In this document: positions 1-13,441 of the stretch, in pieces | Numbering within the stretch: the stretch's first letter is position 1 | How the letters are laid out: each line of letters begins with the position of its first letter | Assembly: GCF_004210375.1 (NCBI RefSeq) | Contig: NC_134837.1 | Coordinates: 161,799,310 to 161,863,309, forward strand | DNA from: Tachypleus tridentatus | Lineage: Eukaryota; Arthropoda; Merostomata; Xiphosura; Limulidae | DNA: 64,000 nt | Reading direction: 5' to 3' | Notes under the pieces: generated by a model | What the model saw: only the letters and a program-made list of their open reading frames with translations | Told to the model about the DNA's origin: nothing | Database searches by the model: none | Made by a program: the position numbers and the translations under genes

Positions 1-2469
1 AATATTGCCTTCTGAAAGTAAAATCTTTAAACTTGTATACTATTAAAACATGGATTATGAGCTATGTTTTCAGGGTTTATTTATCAGTATATCATAAAAA
101 GAAAATAGTATAATCAACTTTTGAATGTAACTCATCAAAACCTTGAGGGCACAGAAAAAGTTGTCTACAGAAAAAGGGTTAAATAATGCTATTTTTTGCC
201 AGCCAACAAGAAGTGTACTTTGAATAAAATCAAGATTTCATGTTTTTTTGCCATGAATTTATGACTTCAGGTCCCAAATATCAGTGCAAATGCAGGACTT
301 CTTATAGTTATTTGGTTGATTGCTATTATGTTATTGAGCAAAACATTGTCTAACCAGGTTTCAGATTGAGCATATACACATTGATAAAGTATACATATTT
401 AGAAAATAATGAAGTTAATGGCCATTTTTGCTAACTGACGACCATTTTTGCATACAATCTTCACATGACTATATCAACTTTAAAGACACTTTAAAACATT
501 CATGTTTCAATATTACCAGGAGATATAAATGAAAGTCTGAAAATGACAAGTTGTCTTAATTATTTTAGTAGTGCAAAAGTATATAAAAAAGTAGGATTTT
601 ATAAATAATAACTGCAAACAAAGAAAACAGCAACATGCTATTTATTATGACTTAAAAAACAGAAAAGTGGCAATTACATTCCAGATTTAGTTTCTTAAAA
701 TTACAAGATTACTGGGAAATTAGAAGCCTCAAGGAGGCTTATTTTCTGAAATTATCTAAAAATAAAAGTTAGCATTTTTCTTAAACTGAAAATGGTTTCC
801 AATAATACTTACCATCCACCAACACTATAGCTAGAATCTCACATTGATAAAAGTGTAGTTGGCAATGCAGGCTTGATCCACAAACAAAGCATTTGTACAG
901 AACAGGAATGTACCAAGAGAAAAAAATGGTACAAGAGTGTGGAAATTACACCCTACCTCCAGAACAGATATGCTCTTCACTTGGAGCTTAGTTCCTATAT
1001 CAAAGGCAGAACAGAATATGAGTAATCATCAGGTAGGCCACCCTGACCAGACAGCCAAGATTCTATGACTCAGGGTTGGAATTATGGGGTTGTAGTACCT
1101 ATATCCCATGTTGCTGGCAATGGCTGTTAGACCACAATATTATATGTATATATATATACTGTAACCACAGAATGTTGCATTCGGCACCATCAGAATAATG
1201 ACAAGAAAGTAAGCAATACTTAAGTGGACAGATTCTCTTCTCCACCTGAACGACTCCAAAAGGTAACATCTGAGGCTCGGAATGATGGGATCCCGTATGC
1301 CATACTCAACAAAGGAACAGAACTCATCTGGTTTGGAATTATGAACATTCATTCTCAGTCCCTAACCAAGTGGGCAAGGTGTATTCTTCTTAACCCTCGA
1401 ATTATGTGGAACCTACACTCAACCAAGGACTTAGGATGGAACTGCTTTGGTTTCAGAATTACAATATAGTGAACTAACCTAACTGAACTAATAAAGCCTG
1501 GGGTGCTAAAATGCACTGGGGAGTCCTGCTCCACTAAAAGCCGGAGCTTTGGAAACTTTGCAATAGGTGAATCAAATTCACTACATTTTTTCAAAGCAAA
1601 CCCATCACAATTTATTCAACATGAAGAATAGTAAGATTCTCATCAGCTGTTTTCATGAATGTCCATGAGTGGCAATCCATAATAAGATAATATCATCTGG
1701 TAGGTGCCTAAATGATCTTACAGGGCACCTCATTTTGACAGAACCTGTTGCATACTGGTGGTAGTAATTATAGTAAAAGTAGTTGCGAGTATGAAGTTGA
1801 AAAGAAAAAGCATACCTGCCTCAGAAGCACTCACCCCAGAATGGTATACCATGAAAAATAAAGGGACCCTGGAAATAAAAGAGTATATGACTGAGGAAAA
1901 TACTCATTTCTAGTGAAAACCTAGCAGATGTGGTAAAAATATCTACAGGAAGTAGTGGAAAACCATCAGAAGAGGAATCGGCCATATCATGTAAGCAACA
2001 AGATAGGAGAGTAACAGAAGTATTCCACATACCAGCTGATAATATGTCTTCAAAGAACCACTGAACTGGGCAGCTAATGACACTGGAGATTGAGAAATAG
2101 CTACTGTGTCAACAGATGTTAGTATGTTTTGGAATTATTATACAGTACTATGAATAAACTGTGTACAAAAAAATGTTTTTAAAGAACAGTTTAACAGCTG
2201 AACTTTTATATAACAAAAAACTGACAATGTTATACATACTTCCTCTTGTTGATATCCAAACAATGAATTGTATTGTCCTGGATACCCAACAAACCTGTTG
2301 CATCAAAAGATAAATTTTAACATAAACAGCTGTCTTCACATGTAACTTAAAGATAAAAATAAAATCTAAAAAAGTCAATTCTGTATTGATGAACTATTGA
2401 CACTTACTTGATTGTCCTTTTACATTTTCAAGTCTCCCAAAATTTCAAAAGTAAAGTCACAAGTTTGTG
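1..2469. other. AT-rich stretch without a recognised gene
   Basis: No open frame here has a recognisable domain, and none is flanked by convincing splice sites. The part from about 1020 to 1600 is less AT-rich than its surroundings and may be an old repeat, but I cannot assign it to a family. A plus-strand frame without an initial methionine runs from about 1890 to 2063 and reads as ordinary protein for 50-odd codons. It contains a GTAAGC donor-like site at 1990. It could be an exon or chance. Confidence 0.5.
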
Positions 2470-2581
2470 GGAAATTATGCACAAAGCTACACAATGAGTT
2501 ACCTGTGCTCTGCCCACCACCAGTATCAAAACGTAGTTTCTAGCAATGTAAGTTTGCAGACATACTGCTGTGTCATTGGGG
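2470..2581 (-). mobile_element. SINE family 2 (tRNA-headed), old copy
   Basis: Read on the minus strand, the copy has a head with a 'cacagcagtatgtctgcaaa'-like tRNA A-box region, a B-box-like stretch, 'gtggtgggcagagcacagg' and 'tgtgtagctttgtgc'. The same order of segments is seen at 20611-20727 and 27376-27654. The copy is diverged and its tail is short. No target-site duplication was recognised. Confidence 0.7.
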
Positions 2582-5097
2582 AAGAAGTAAAATTTAGGAC
2601 ATTTTGAAAAAATAAAGAATTCTATGGCATTTCAATAAGTTATTATTAAATTTTCCATGACCATTTAATTCACTGTAAACACAATCAATGGAAAAAACAT
2701 TTTAGCTCTGTCAAAATAACATGTAAGTTTGTTTTTTTTCTCACCCAGATATTACGTGCTAACCAATACTTTGTTTAGAGGTTAAGGGGTCATCTGAAAA
2801 ATCATTTCCAGCATCTTCTGTCATGCTGCACTAGACCTTAAGTGCCAATCAGCACAATTCACCAAGTAAGTATGTGCCATTTAGGAAAATGTTTTATCAA
2901 AACAACTGATTACCATCTAAGGGCTGGGACTAACTTCGACCAAAACTGTAAAGTGGCTGGATAATTATAATTTGTAAAATAAGCCTTGTTACACAATATG
3001 TCAACTACATAAATGTAGCCTGTTTTGATCAGCTGATTGAATAACTTGAAAAACAACACAAAATCATTTCACACTCTATTTTGCAATCACGATTAAAAGA
3101 ATAACAACAACAACAACAAAAATATCTATAAGAAACCAATTTCCACACTACCACAGTCTGAATTACCCACTGCTACACGAAAATGGGGGAAGAAAATGTA
3201 ACACGATCATATGCTATAATTATACAACATGCACTTTCTGAAAGAAGCTTGTCCTCTATTTGAAATTCATGAAAATTCTCTGATTTTTCAAGTTCTATAA
3301 AACATTTTATCTTGACTTTCCACAAATTTCATGACACATACAGAACCTGTACAGACTTTGTTTTATTTAAAATGAAAACTTGTTATATTTAGATTGGTAC
3401 ATCAATAAATTATATTATTCAGCTTAGACATAAATATAATCTGCAATATTTACAAATAAAGAGCCCTCATAATGCTAAGTTTATTTATAAATAAACAAAA
3501 ATAATGTGCTTCAATATTTGATTACTTACCTAGAATCTGAATTTGAAAGGGAATATTCATTTTTGTGGTGTTACAAGTTTTTATTGCTTAAGACAGATTT
3601 TTCTTACATATGAATTGTAATAATATCTTTGTATTAAAACTAAAACCAACAAAAGTAGAAAAAATAAACACATAAAGGTAAACACAAGTTTAGCACATTG
3701 CTCGAATAATTTAAACATCTACTTCAACCTACACATACAGATATTAAAATGTTTCAAAATCATGTTATGCATGATTCTTAAGCACTTCTATCAACAGTGA
3801 TAAGTTGGTCTACAAAACAACTTAAAAGATTAGTTTTATGACTATGTATTATCAGCTGTCTTTTTGTACCATTTAATTTGAGTTCACTGTGGATCTTTTT
3901 TTACTTTGTAAACTACTACATTTCATATTTTAACTCAAATTAGTCACCTTCCTTTGAAGAATGTAATATAAAAAACTGATGACAAACTTCAACATGTACA
4001 TCTTCAAAATCAAACTATTTTACTATTCAGTCTGAGTGTGATGTATTTCTATATACAATATTTCACAACAGTATTAACTATTTTACAAAACGAATATTAA
4101 CATACAGAAAAAGGTTGACTTAAATAAAAATTGTTTGTTTGATAAACTGTACCTTAACACTAATGATATCCAATTGATAATACTATTAAACTTGTCATTT
4201 AACATCAGAGATGTTTAGAGCTCTTAGGTGAAACATTAAGTTCTATTCTTCAAATAAAATCTTTAGTGTATAAATATCTTGCTGTCTGAAAGTGTATTAT
4301 TTATTATTTACAAAATTCATTACTTTCCATAGTGATAAATATCAAACTTTCTAAGTCTGGTTCAGGTCCAGCTTTTAAGTTACTCTGCTGCTGTCACACA
4401 AAGCAGAGATATTTCTGCAACGTAGTTTTGAGTAATTAGAAATACTATGGCCAAATATTTTTGTATTGAGGGAGAGGAAGTCATAATAAAATACAAATCA
4501 TAGCAATTGAAGACAAGTTTTCCATATTCTTCTTAATTTGTCTATGATCTAAATAAATGTTAAGTCTTATCTTAGCTTCCACTATTTTTTTGTTGTTGTT
4601 GTCAGAAGTAGGATACCAATGACTGTTAACAAAACACTTGTGGTCTAGATACACTAGTTCCATGAAATTAGGAAACACAAGTTAATCTTTAAATCCAAAT
4701 GATTAACTTCATTCGATATTGCAACAGAAAAAAAGAGCTTTACATTCTAGTTTTACAGTGGAAATATCTTTTTATGGTAGTTTTTATACACATTTTTAGT
4801 ACTCTTTGACAATTTTAAAATATATAACATGCAGTAGTGAAGCCAATTTATGTAATTCTCTACAAAAACTGGCTGCATTAATAAGAGATGTTTTATTATT
4901 AATTTTGACATGATTTTATCTCATATTTTTATTTCAAAATGGAATTCCATATTTTAAAATTTATTTTATTAGTAGCCTTCAAACACAAGCCTTGAAGTTA
5001 TAAAAAATTATGTTCAAACACACAACATAAAATGCATGGGGTGAGTTTATTGGACAAATGCCATATTACAGATGGAATGTTCACTATATTTCTGAAT
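2582..5097. other. AT-rich stretch without a recognised gene
   Basis: This is intergenic or intronic sequence with only short chance reading frames. A short AAC trinucleotide run lies at 3103-3120. No transposon, tRNA or splice-bounded exon was recognised. Confidence 0.6.
3103..3120 (+). repeat. (AAC)n microsatellite
   Basis: About six consecutive AAC units are visible. There is no other structure. Confidence 0.8.
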
Positions 5098-5193
5098 TAT
5101 TATTATTCATTATAGCATGAATTCTGAAGTTATTTTAACTTTGTTATTACTATGTCATTTTGACATGAGAAAAATAATGTTTTGAAATTAATA

Positions 5194-6350
5194 CAGTAAA
5201 ACCTGTTTAAGCCAGAAATTGCAAGAGGTTGAAACCTGTACAAGCAGGAAATATCAAAATTTTGCAGCATTATCTTTAGATTTCTGTAATAAAGGCCCTC
5301 TAAATGATGGAATTTGCATAACATGGATGTAAAACTATCTTTCACCTGCCTCATCTATCGACAAGTAGGATTAGAACCTGAGTAAGGCAGAAAAATATTT
5401 TTGATTAATATTTTCTTTAACTATTAATAAATTATTGTTTAACAAATAATTTGCTTAAATATTAATAAATTCTCAGACATTTTGTTACAGTAAATATTGG
5501 TTAAATACATTCTGTTCATTTTTACTGCCATCATTATTCCAGAGGTCACTATTTAAATAAATGATTGACTTCACTTTTGGTTGCATTTGCTGATAAAAAA
5601 CTAGAGAACCCATGGGTAACAGGTAAAAGTGAAAAACTGCACTGTTTCAAAAATATGAGGAAGAATCAACTTCCTGTGAAATGGGAAGCAAATAATAAAG
5701 CATGGATGACAAGTGCTATATTTCAGAAATTTTTGAACAAATTAAACAAGAGAATGGAACAAGAAAATAGGAATATTCTACATTTCCTAGATAATGCAAT
5801 TTGTCACCCAAAAGTTTAACTTTTATATGTTTGCTTAATCTTTCTATCTCCATGTAGAACATCAGTTCTACAGCCACTAGATTATGGAATTATACAGATT
5901 ATAAAATTGAAATACAGAATATTGATCCTTCAGCATATTATTGCAAACATGGACGTCTGTAAGGGAGCATCTGAGATGACCATGAAAATTGACGTGTTAG
6001 AAGCAATTGCATTTTCATGTCATTCAATCAAATACATAAAAGATGAATGTGTAATAAAGTGCTTTCAAAACTGTGGATTTATTCTTGATAATGGCAGAGA
6101 TTGTAAAGAAGTTATTTGTCATGATGATTCTCGTAAAATCCAAACTTTGATTGAGAAGATTGATGCAGATGATTCTGTGAACCTGAAAAGTTTTATGAAA
6201 TTTCCCAAGAATGTTTTAACAGAAACTGATGAAATTGATCTAAAATCTGTAATAGAATCGCAAATGGTGTTCTCTTTCAACTGCATGAGAAAACCCATTA
6301 AAAAAAATGAAACAGTTGAGAGTAGACACTTTCTTCAAATAAATTTATGA
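5194..6350 (+). mobile_element. pogo/Tigger-type DNA transposon remnant, copy 1
   Basis: The left end is 'cagtaaaacctgtttaagcc' directly after TA, as expected for a pogo-type terminal inverted repeat inserted at a TA dinucleotide. Transposase remnants follow from 5565. The 3' terminal repeat is missing. After the frame end near 6350 the sequence jumps to what lies at about 43950 in copy 2, so roughly 1.1 kb including the right end was deleted. The N-terminal DNA-binding half of the transposase is also absent, because only about 370 bp separate the left end from the catalytic domain. Confidence 0.8.
5565..6350 (+). pseudogene. pogo/Tigger-type transposase, C-terminal catalytic fragment (broken)
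   Basis: Pogo/Tigger transposases are DDE/D enzymes that cut and paste the element at TA sites. In one continuous frame this copy shows 'GKSEKLHCFKN', 'KAWMTSAIFQKFLNK', 'ILHFLDNAICHP' (second catalytic D in LDNA..HP) and 'TSVLQPLDYGII' (third catalytic D in QPLD). A single TAA at 5817 splits the frame; the same stop is present in copy 3 but not in copy 2. The N-terminal CENP-B-like helix-turn-helix region and the first catalytic D are missing. An acidic stretch before the C-terminus, seen in copy 2, is deleted here. The fragment is about 262 codons, against roughly 450-550 for full-length relatives. It is dead. Confidence 0.85.
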
Positions 6351-8010
6351 TCTTGTAGGACTTGTGGGCTCAAACACCCACATCTCACTCTCCTGATTTC
6401 TAATCTTATGCAAGACTAGCAAATTGGAAGTTAAGGTTGAAAACAGTGTATTCCCACTGCATTGTGGTTCCTACTTCACCAGTCACCTCCAAAACCAAGG
6501 ATAGATTTTTTAATCCCACATTGTAGCTTGTATCCTAGAATCCTTTTTTTAAAATATGCACCGTATTTAGTTCAATTTGAATGGGTTTTGTTTATGGCTT
6601 GAAAAGATAGGGTAATACTATATATAGAATGAAATGAAAATCAGTGTATCAAAAGCAATTGTGGCTGTAACCCACAGTCTCTCACATAAAAATTATGTAT
6701 TATTTATAACCAAAATTTTATAAAAGCAAACCTGTGAGAGTTATATGTAAAATTATTCTTAAACCAATAGTGTTACTCAAAATTGATCTACTAAGTTTAA
6801 TAGGTATTACCTTAACATACACTGTACAGAATGTAAAATTACAATTACAGGAGAATTAACTAATATGTAACACTAAGAACACTTGCCCAGAGTTCATTTC
6901 TTACAAGGTAACTATCCACACAGTTCACAAGGTTCAGATGTTTCACATCACACAATATTAATAGTTCAGTAATTAAACCTTCTTTATCAAATTGCTAGGT
7001 TAGATAAACCTTCGTAACAGCAACTTCCAACCCAGTTTCTCTTTCTATTGCTTTATATACACCTGCTGAACCACTAAAACAATTAAAGAAATATCATCAG
7101 AATCTGTAATGTACTTGAATGTAAAGATATTACCAGATTCTAGTGATAAAATTATTATGCTTTAAAAAACAAATGAACAATGGAAAATCATGTTTAAAAT
7201 ATTTGTACAATAATAAAACTGTATGCATATCTTATTATACAGGAAACACAATATCATACATAACTAAATGTCTCTCAATACATGAAGACTACCATAAAGT
7301 TTCAATATAAAATAAACAGTAAGTGAAATTGACACATGTGAGCACCACTTTTTAAAATAACATTAATAACTTTTTGGAAGTGATTCTGGTGTTATAATCG
7401 AGATGTACTAGTAACGCGGACGATTTTAGAATCTTTTCAGCAAATCATTCATGAGTGAATTAATCCACTGAAGTAAATGTATGCTTTTAAGTATGAGAAT
7501 ATCAATGACACTATTGATTATTCTGCTCTATAAATCTTGTAAATTTCTGTATGGCCAAATATGCTTTACAATTTCACAAAGTAATAATGTCTTTATACAC
7601 TGTTATTCTACTCAACAGAAGTTACTAAATGCTCTCTTTTAATCAAAATGTGCAGTTGTTCAGTTTCAAATTTTAACTTTATGAATTATGTAACTATTTC
7701 TGCTGGGACTTAAATAGTTATTTTCTAACACAAACTTTGTTGATGTAAAAGTGAAACAACTGTATTTGTGTGAGATGAATCAAACTGTCCACTTGTTATT
7801 CTGCATTTTTTAAATTCCTTGGTAGGTCAAAAAATGGCAAGGAGTTCCTTTTGTTGAATATTTTTATATTTTATGATTTAAATCACATTTTCAATACATC
7901 AGGAATATCATTCTATAAACTGATTAAGCAGCACAAACATTTCCCCTGTAATAATGTTATGAATGTCATTACTTTCTCTACTGAAAATGCATTTCCATGC
8001 ACTACTTACC
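6351..8010. other. Anonymous part of the duplicated block
   Basis: No gene was recognised. The stretch is conserved in all three block copies (43950-47100 in copy 2, interrupted there by a Tc1 element; 54515-55651 in copy 3). A GC-moderate motif of the form 'gtgggctcaaacaccca' followed by 'catctcactctcctgatttc' opens it in every copy. It could be the body of an unrecognised non-coding repeat. Confidence 0.6.
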
Positions 8011-8335
8011 TTCTCTTATATAAATAGCTATTCACATGCATTACTGCCCTCTATATGCAAAACATTTTTACATGCATGCCACAAGCCTTTTGCCTCCCTC
8101 CACTAGAAATGACTTATTCTAATGTGTGTCTCATGCAATTTATCAGGACAACCCTCAACCAGTGAGACTGCCACATATTCAGGGTTACCCATGTTATTTC
8201 CTCTATTTATTTGTACCAGACTAACACTACTAGTTTTTCCAGAAATTAGAAGATTATACTTTAAACAAGAAAGAAAAGAGGGATGTGTGAAAGGATGTAA
8301 GTACCTATTGAAAATCCAATTTTAGTATTGGAAAA

Positions 8336-9448
8336 TTATATTATACCTGTGCTCATATAAATACCTAAAATCCCCATTCCATACTCAAAAGGACAAGAGC
8401 AATGGAATAAGAGAAGCATCCTTTGAAAGCATAGAAAGAAAACGTCTGGAAACAAGAGAATAGGATACAAAGAACTGATATCAGAGACTGTACCACAAGT
8501 AAATTTTGTCCATTGAAGAAAACTGTGGTACATGTGGATGGAAAACAGTGTCCAAGTGGTGTGTGAAAAAACAATGGAACTGCTTCTAGTAGAGTGACTA
8601 AGGCACAAGATCACACTCAGTAAGCCAATTATATCCAAAATTCATGTTACTGGGAACTGACATTCATGCAGGGATAGGGTGAAGAGCATACTGTCTACAC
8701 TTCAAGTTCAGAAGATGCAATAACATTTATAACAATGAGTAATTACCATCAAAAGGTAAATAAGGCTCCTAAAAACTAAAGAATAATAAAAAAATAACTT
8801 ACCGAAACAAAGTCACATGGAATTTTGAAGTGGCTACACATCAAAGAAAATAGCTCAAAGAGGATCAAATGGTGATACTATGCAAACAGCGAGAGACAAA
8901 TGTGTTAGAAATAGTCAATATATGCAGTCGAAAAGTTCTTCCATGGAATGACAAAGATGAAATACAACAGAAAAGGTGAAATATCAAATATGATGAGAAT
9001 AAATATAAAACAGAAAGTACACGTTGACAACAAAAAGAGATGAATAAACCAACTGAATCAAAAGCCCTGTCCCAATTGGTGAAGGCTGAAAAGAGAAATA
9101 TCACAAACAGAATAGTTGCCAATGGAAAAAGAGAGAGGAACAAGCACTACAGATGGCAGTTGTATGAGTAATGAAACATTGAAGATGACATACAGGACAC
9201 AGTCTTTATGGATCAGACATATTATAAAGATGACTAATGGAAAGAAGGTAGATGAGTTATTCTCAGTAGAACACCTGTTGAGGTGTGGATCCTGACCAAT
9301 GACTGAAGACCCTGAAAAAGATTCTATGCAAGAGCCCATTGATGAGCTCACATATGATCCTGAATAAAGGGGATTGTGGCAACCACAAAAACACACAGCC
9401 CCAAAAGCGATAGCATGTCAGGAGTTCCAATATGATTAACCAGCCCAT
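8336..9448 (-). pseudogene. Degenerate 3' coding half of the DIRS-like element
   Basis: Several overlapping minus-strand frames of 60-112 codons (8336-8638, 8865-9143, 9058-9396, 9263-9448) together look like one eroded coding region with frameshifts. By position, downstream of the RT segment on the minus strand, it should hold RNase H and the tyrosine recombinase of a DIRS-like element, but I cannot see catalytic residues. The part up to 9260 also occurs in copy 2 (47468-48366). Confidence 0.4.
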
Positions 9449-9642
9449 CTGAGTTATTTCCTGGAGTAGCTGAAATGTACAATGGGTAGACTCCTGTTCA
9501 CAATGAGATAACAGTTACAAGTCATCCATATCATAATGAAAATCATCCAAAGAGTTTGGCAATAATGAGAAAAATCTCAAAATATTCAAATAAAATAATA
9601 AACATTGGGCCCAAACTAAGCTTCAACGGGAGTTTTTAAAAC

Positions 9643-10019
9643 TCATAACTTATCCATTGTTGGACAAAACCAAAGATGTGGTGATATCTTCAGAGCTATT
9701 GGAATATGTAAGAAAGCATTCATGACATCCATTTTGATCATCCACATACCTTGAATAAAAATCCACTTGAGGGTGAGAAACAGTTCCATGATGAGACAAG
9801 GGAGAATGAGAAATTGAGTGAGGTGAAATAAATACATAACAGGTTGCCAGTCTTCAGTTTTCTTAGGGACAACAAACAGCTTAGAATAAAAACTGAGAAG
9901 TTCAATGGCCTGTCAATGATGGGATCCTGTGGCCGAAAGAAGAAAATGGGTTCTGTGACAAAGGAAGTGGAGAAAGAGATTGTATTAAAAGTTATTCTGA
10001 TAGAATTAAGAAAACCCAC
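9643..10019 (-). pseudogene. DIRS-type reverse transcriptase fragment
   Basis: Two overlapping minus-strand frames read through the segment before and around RT motif A. One gives 'MDVMNAFLHIPIA', the DIRS version of the D.(K/R)DAY.HIPI catalytic motif with the first aspartate kept, followed by a 'HLWFC' stretch like the '.YLRF' of the family. The upstream frame gives the 'FSLVSSWNCFSP' region that normally precedes it. A frameshift separates the two. The RT 'PFGL' box that follows in the related element at 33240-33290 is not legible here. The fragment is inactive. Confidence 0.6.
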
Positions 10020-10281
10020 TCATCTGTAGCAAAAAAACACTAAAGAGGAACAAATTCTCACAATCAAGATCCTACAAAACCAGAATTCACTAGGTAGTCA
10101 CCAACACTGTTGGCATTGTGCCAATTTACATGAAAGAAAATGAAATACAGAACTCCTGTATGAAAGAACAGGTAAGCACTGAGGAATACTAAAAAGGAAG
10201 TAGGTGCTTTGAGGTTTTATCTGTTACAAACAATTTACCAAGGAAGAAATGGTAGAGGATTCCTCACGTGATTTGAGTGCA

Positions 10282-10755
10282 TCAGGAGCATGGTTGATAC
10301 CTACCACTAAAGAGAGGGGGCAACGTAATTTTCTGAGATAAGTGGGAGGCAAAATAACCTAGGAGAAGGCGATACTGAGATCCACAAGATTCTGACAACA
10401 AAAAAATGTGTGTAAGTAAGTCAAGAAATGATGATAAACCTTCAAGATTATGGTGCATAGCCTGGGATAGATGATGTATTGTAGATAAACACCACAGAAT
10501 GAAATGAGGTTTAGACAAATGTGTGGAAACTGGGTATGGGTAAAACATTGCAGGAAGTCATAGTGTGCCCCTAAATTGACTAAATAAACTACAGCTGCTA
10601 AGAACAAGTTTTGATGATATATCAAAGCAAACTGATTGGCAGCCTGCGAGAGAAAAAGAGATACTGGGACTCTCAACCAGTTGGGAAGTAAGATGCTCCA
10701 TAAGATATCTGATATCCAGAAAAGATGGGAAGACTAAATAAGAACTATCATGCAA
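10282..10755 (-). pseudogene. Unassigned 5' coding remnant of the DIRS-like element
   Basis: Three overlapping minus-strand frames (10282-10548, 10359-10676, 10558-10755) lie upstream of the RT fragment, where the gag-like reading frame and the RT N-terminus of a DIRS-like element would be. The block from 10517 on is repeated in copy 3 (55691-55891 has the same frame). No domain could be named. It is assigned only by position. Confidence 0.35.
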
Positions 10756-11420
10756 AAAAGAAAGACAAGGTTCTATGAAATCAAGTAAATGGATGACACA
10801 TCACAAACATGAAAAATTATGTCTAAACAAGTTTTTAAGGCCGAGCTAATTCTACAGATGGAACACATGAAACACAGCACAATCTGAATTAAGTGAAAAG
10901 CTATCAAAATCTTAGTTAAACTAAACAGAGTTAACATGTTCTCGGGGAATTAAGGAAAGTTCAGGAGTATGTGCCTGACCTATATTGTAACCAATATCTT
11001 AGCAAATTATCACAGATAAACCCAACCACAATTGATCCAACGTGTCACCAACGAAAAAGTGTTTTGTGAGAGGTATGATACTCAAAGATGTAAAATTAAC
11101 CTTGAAATTTGTAGAAAATAATATATAGAACACATTGTTTGATAGATGAATACAAACATGTGAGAAAATAAAATGCATTAAAACAATAAAGATTGGATAG
11201 AGGATTTAAAGACATAAGCTGCTTAATCCAAAATGATTAATACAAAAGACCACTTCAGAAGAATAACTATTTAAATTATAATTAGGAACCATGCTAAAGA
11301 AAAATTTCAAACTTAATAAACCCTGCTGAAATAGAAATGACAGCAGTAGAACTGAATATTAATCATATGTGGAATGTAACAAAATGTGTGTCATTTTCAT
11401 TGGTGGAAGGTTTTCATGTG

Positions 11421-12636
11421 GTAATTTTATCTCTACTATGTTACCACTGAGTACAAATTTACCTTTAAATGATGTTATCATTCTTTTGAAAAAAGCTCTT
11501 GAGATACATGTTACTTTTAAACTTACATTTTACCAATTTGTTTTATCATGGTATATTTTTCTTAGGGATCCCCCCATTGAAACAATACTTAACTTTTTCA
11601 TAATTTCCTCACATCATTTTCTTTCTCTATGATGAAGTTTTATAAAACAACAATTAGTACACCACACAAACTTGTGTTTGTCAACAAAGATTACTTGTTA
11701 CGATTGCTGTATATAACATTCAACATTGCACTATTATATTTATGAACAAAGTTAAATCTCTTACTTGGCCAAAGGATCAATTTCTCATGTTTTTATTATA
11801 AATAACATATCTTGTATTATTCTTTGTTATTGGTACAACATAAATCCATTTAATAACTATAAAAATTAAAAACGTCTACACAAATAACTGACATTCCAAT
11901 CATCAACAAATAATTCTACAGAAAATCAATGTAAGTGGGTTCAAATGAAAGTGTTTTTGTTTTTTTATGTTCTATTGTTTAATTGACTAAGGTATTCTCA
12001 ATACAAGTACTACATATCGCTAATAATTCCTAAAAGAGTAACTGACATAACACAAGAACTATCGATACTATAAATACTGCATAGTAGAAGATAATGTTGC
12101 TTAAGTTACGTAAATATGTCTCTCCTTCAGGGCAACCTTGGTTGCACCTTTTTTTCTGACAACAGAAAGCAGATTGAAAGATGTTAAGTAATCAGATCTG
12201 TAATTTTCATGAAATGGTGAATAAATCATGTCTCATACACATACCAATGATAAAGATACACTTTGCAAAAATATGTAGAACAAACAACTGAATTGAATCA
12301 ATGTAAATATCCAGTAACTGTGAAAATCAACACAAGAGATTGCTTCATTAATTACAATTCCACATCATGTTTAAAGTGATATTATAGCTGTCTGCACAAA
12401 TATAAGGAGCTGATGTTTGGAGTAGCATGATTTGGTTAGTCTGAAATACATTACAGTTAACATTACCGCCATGCCACATATAAAAAGTAGATATAACCTT
12501 GAGTGGTAATGTGTTTCCCATCCACTGAGAATGAATAAAATAATCTGGCTTATATCATAAATGTTATAACAAAGTGCAGCAACAACCTAAATGACTACTA
12601 ACAAGTACATACTGTTCTTAACAAAAAAAAATTGAA
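11421..12636. other. Anonymous sequence between the DIRS-like and LINE remnants
   Basis: The stretch is AT-rich and has no recognised gene. It is repeated almost unchanged at 57152-58387 in copy 3. The frame at 11369-11632 is also open in copy 3 (57168-57362), but this follows from high identity and shows no domain or composition of a real gene. Confidence 0.6.
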
Positions 12637-13228
12637 GAGGTTGGTTGGTTGATTTAGTGTTTTATGGCATAAAGCAGCTGGGCTATTTGTGCCAAACATC
12701 TGGTAAAAAGGTAAAAATAAATGAATTGTAGTAAAATACAAAAAAGCAAATGAAGGTAAAACAAAACAGCATTGAAAAACAGAAAAAGCATAAAACCAAT
12801 GTTGACACCAAGTCTACAATGTTAAAGAGAAAGCAGAGTAAGAGAAGTTGTAAAAGACTTTCTCTAGCATAATGGTAATGATCATAACCCGTCAGGAACA
12901 CTAACAGGAAAGTACAAGAACCACCATCAGTCACCTAAAGTTGGCCTTTCCAGTCCTGGTCCCGAGTTATATGTCATTATGACCAGTATCAAAAAGTAAA
13001 GTAATAAAAGTGTTAAAACACAAGCAGCAAAACTGTAATAACAACTCGCCAGGACAACTAACGGATAGTTCAAACAGCAGCGTTAGTCACCTGAAGTTGG
13101 CCTTTCCAGTCCTGGTGTGGAGTTATTTAATGTTATGGCCATTTTCCAATTTCAAATTGAACTAGAGAGATTGCGACTCTTAAAAGGGAGCCACAATTAA
13201 AAAGGTGTAATGAATAAATATCGAACAC

Positions 13229-13441
13229 TTAAATGACACAATAAAGATTAATGGCCATTAAAAAACTAAAAACTTTATCAAGGTGGACAGAGTCACCGTC
13301 ATCAATAACACTGTCTAATGTAACAGACAAACCTTGGGACAGAACATGTTTAAAATAGTGCTGTCGTTGAGAGTCGTAAAGATGGCAAGAAAGTAAAATG
13401 TGGTGTATTATAGTGATTTGAGTGTTACACAAACTACACAC
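13229..13441 (-). pseudogene. LINE copy A: C-terminal Cys/His tail
   Basis: The frame opens with 'CSLCNTQITIIHHILLSCHL', a C-x2-C...H...C knuckle typical of the C-terminus of I-like LINE ORF2 proteins. The following residues ('FKHVLSQGLSVTLD') match copy B closely. The upstream join to RNase H is broken by frame changes. Confidence 0.7.

Larger units (their letters stand above)
8010..11420 (-). mobile_element. DIRS-like retroelement remnant, copy 1
   Basis: DIRS elements are retroelements that encode an RT/RNase H and a tyrosine recombinase, and typically end in inverted repeats. The left terminal repeat lies around 8010-8150 with core 'ccctctatatgcaaaac'. The same core is at 30831 in a second element and, inverted, at 35130 and at 56640. 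Minus-strand RT remnants sit at 9643-10019. The right terminal repeat is deleted here but preserved in copy 3 at 56563-56700. Every reading frame is short and broken. The tyrosine recombinase was not recognised with confidence. Confidence 0.65.

Noticed and set aside
1821..2030. 69-codon minus-strand frame
   Set aside because: Lies opposite the more protein-like plus frame and has no recognisable motif. Neither is called as a gene.
11369..11632. Conserved 87-codon open frame
   Set aside because: Its copy at 57168 is open only because the two blocks are nearly identical. Composition is AT-driven and hydrophobic by chance.
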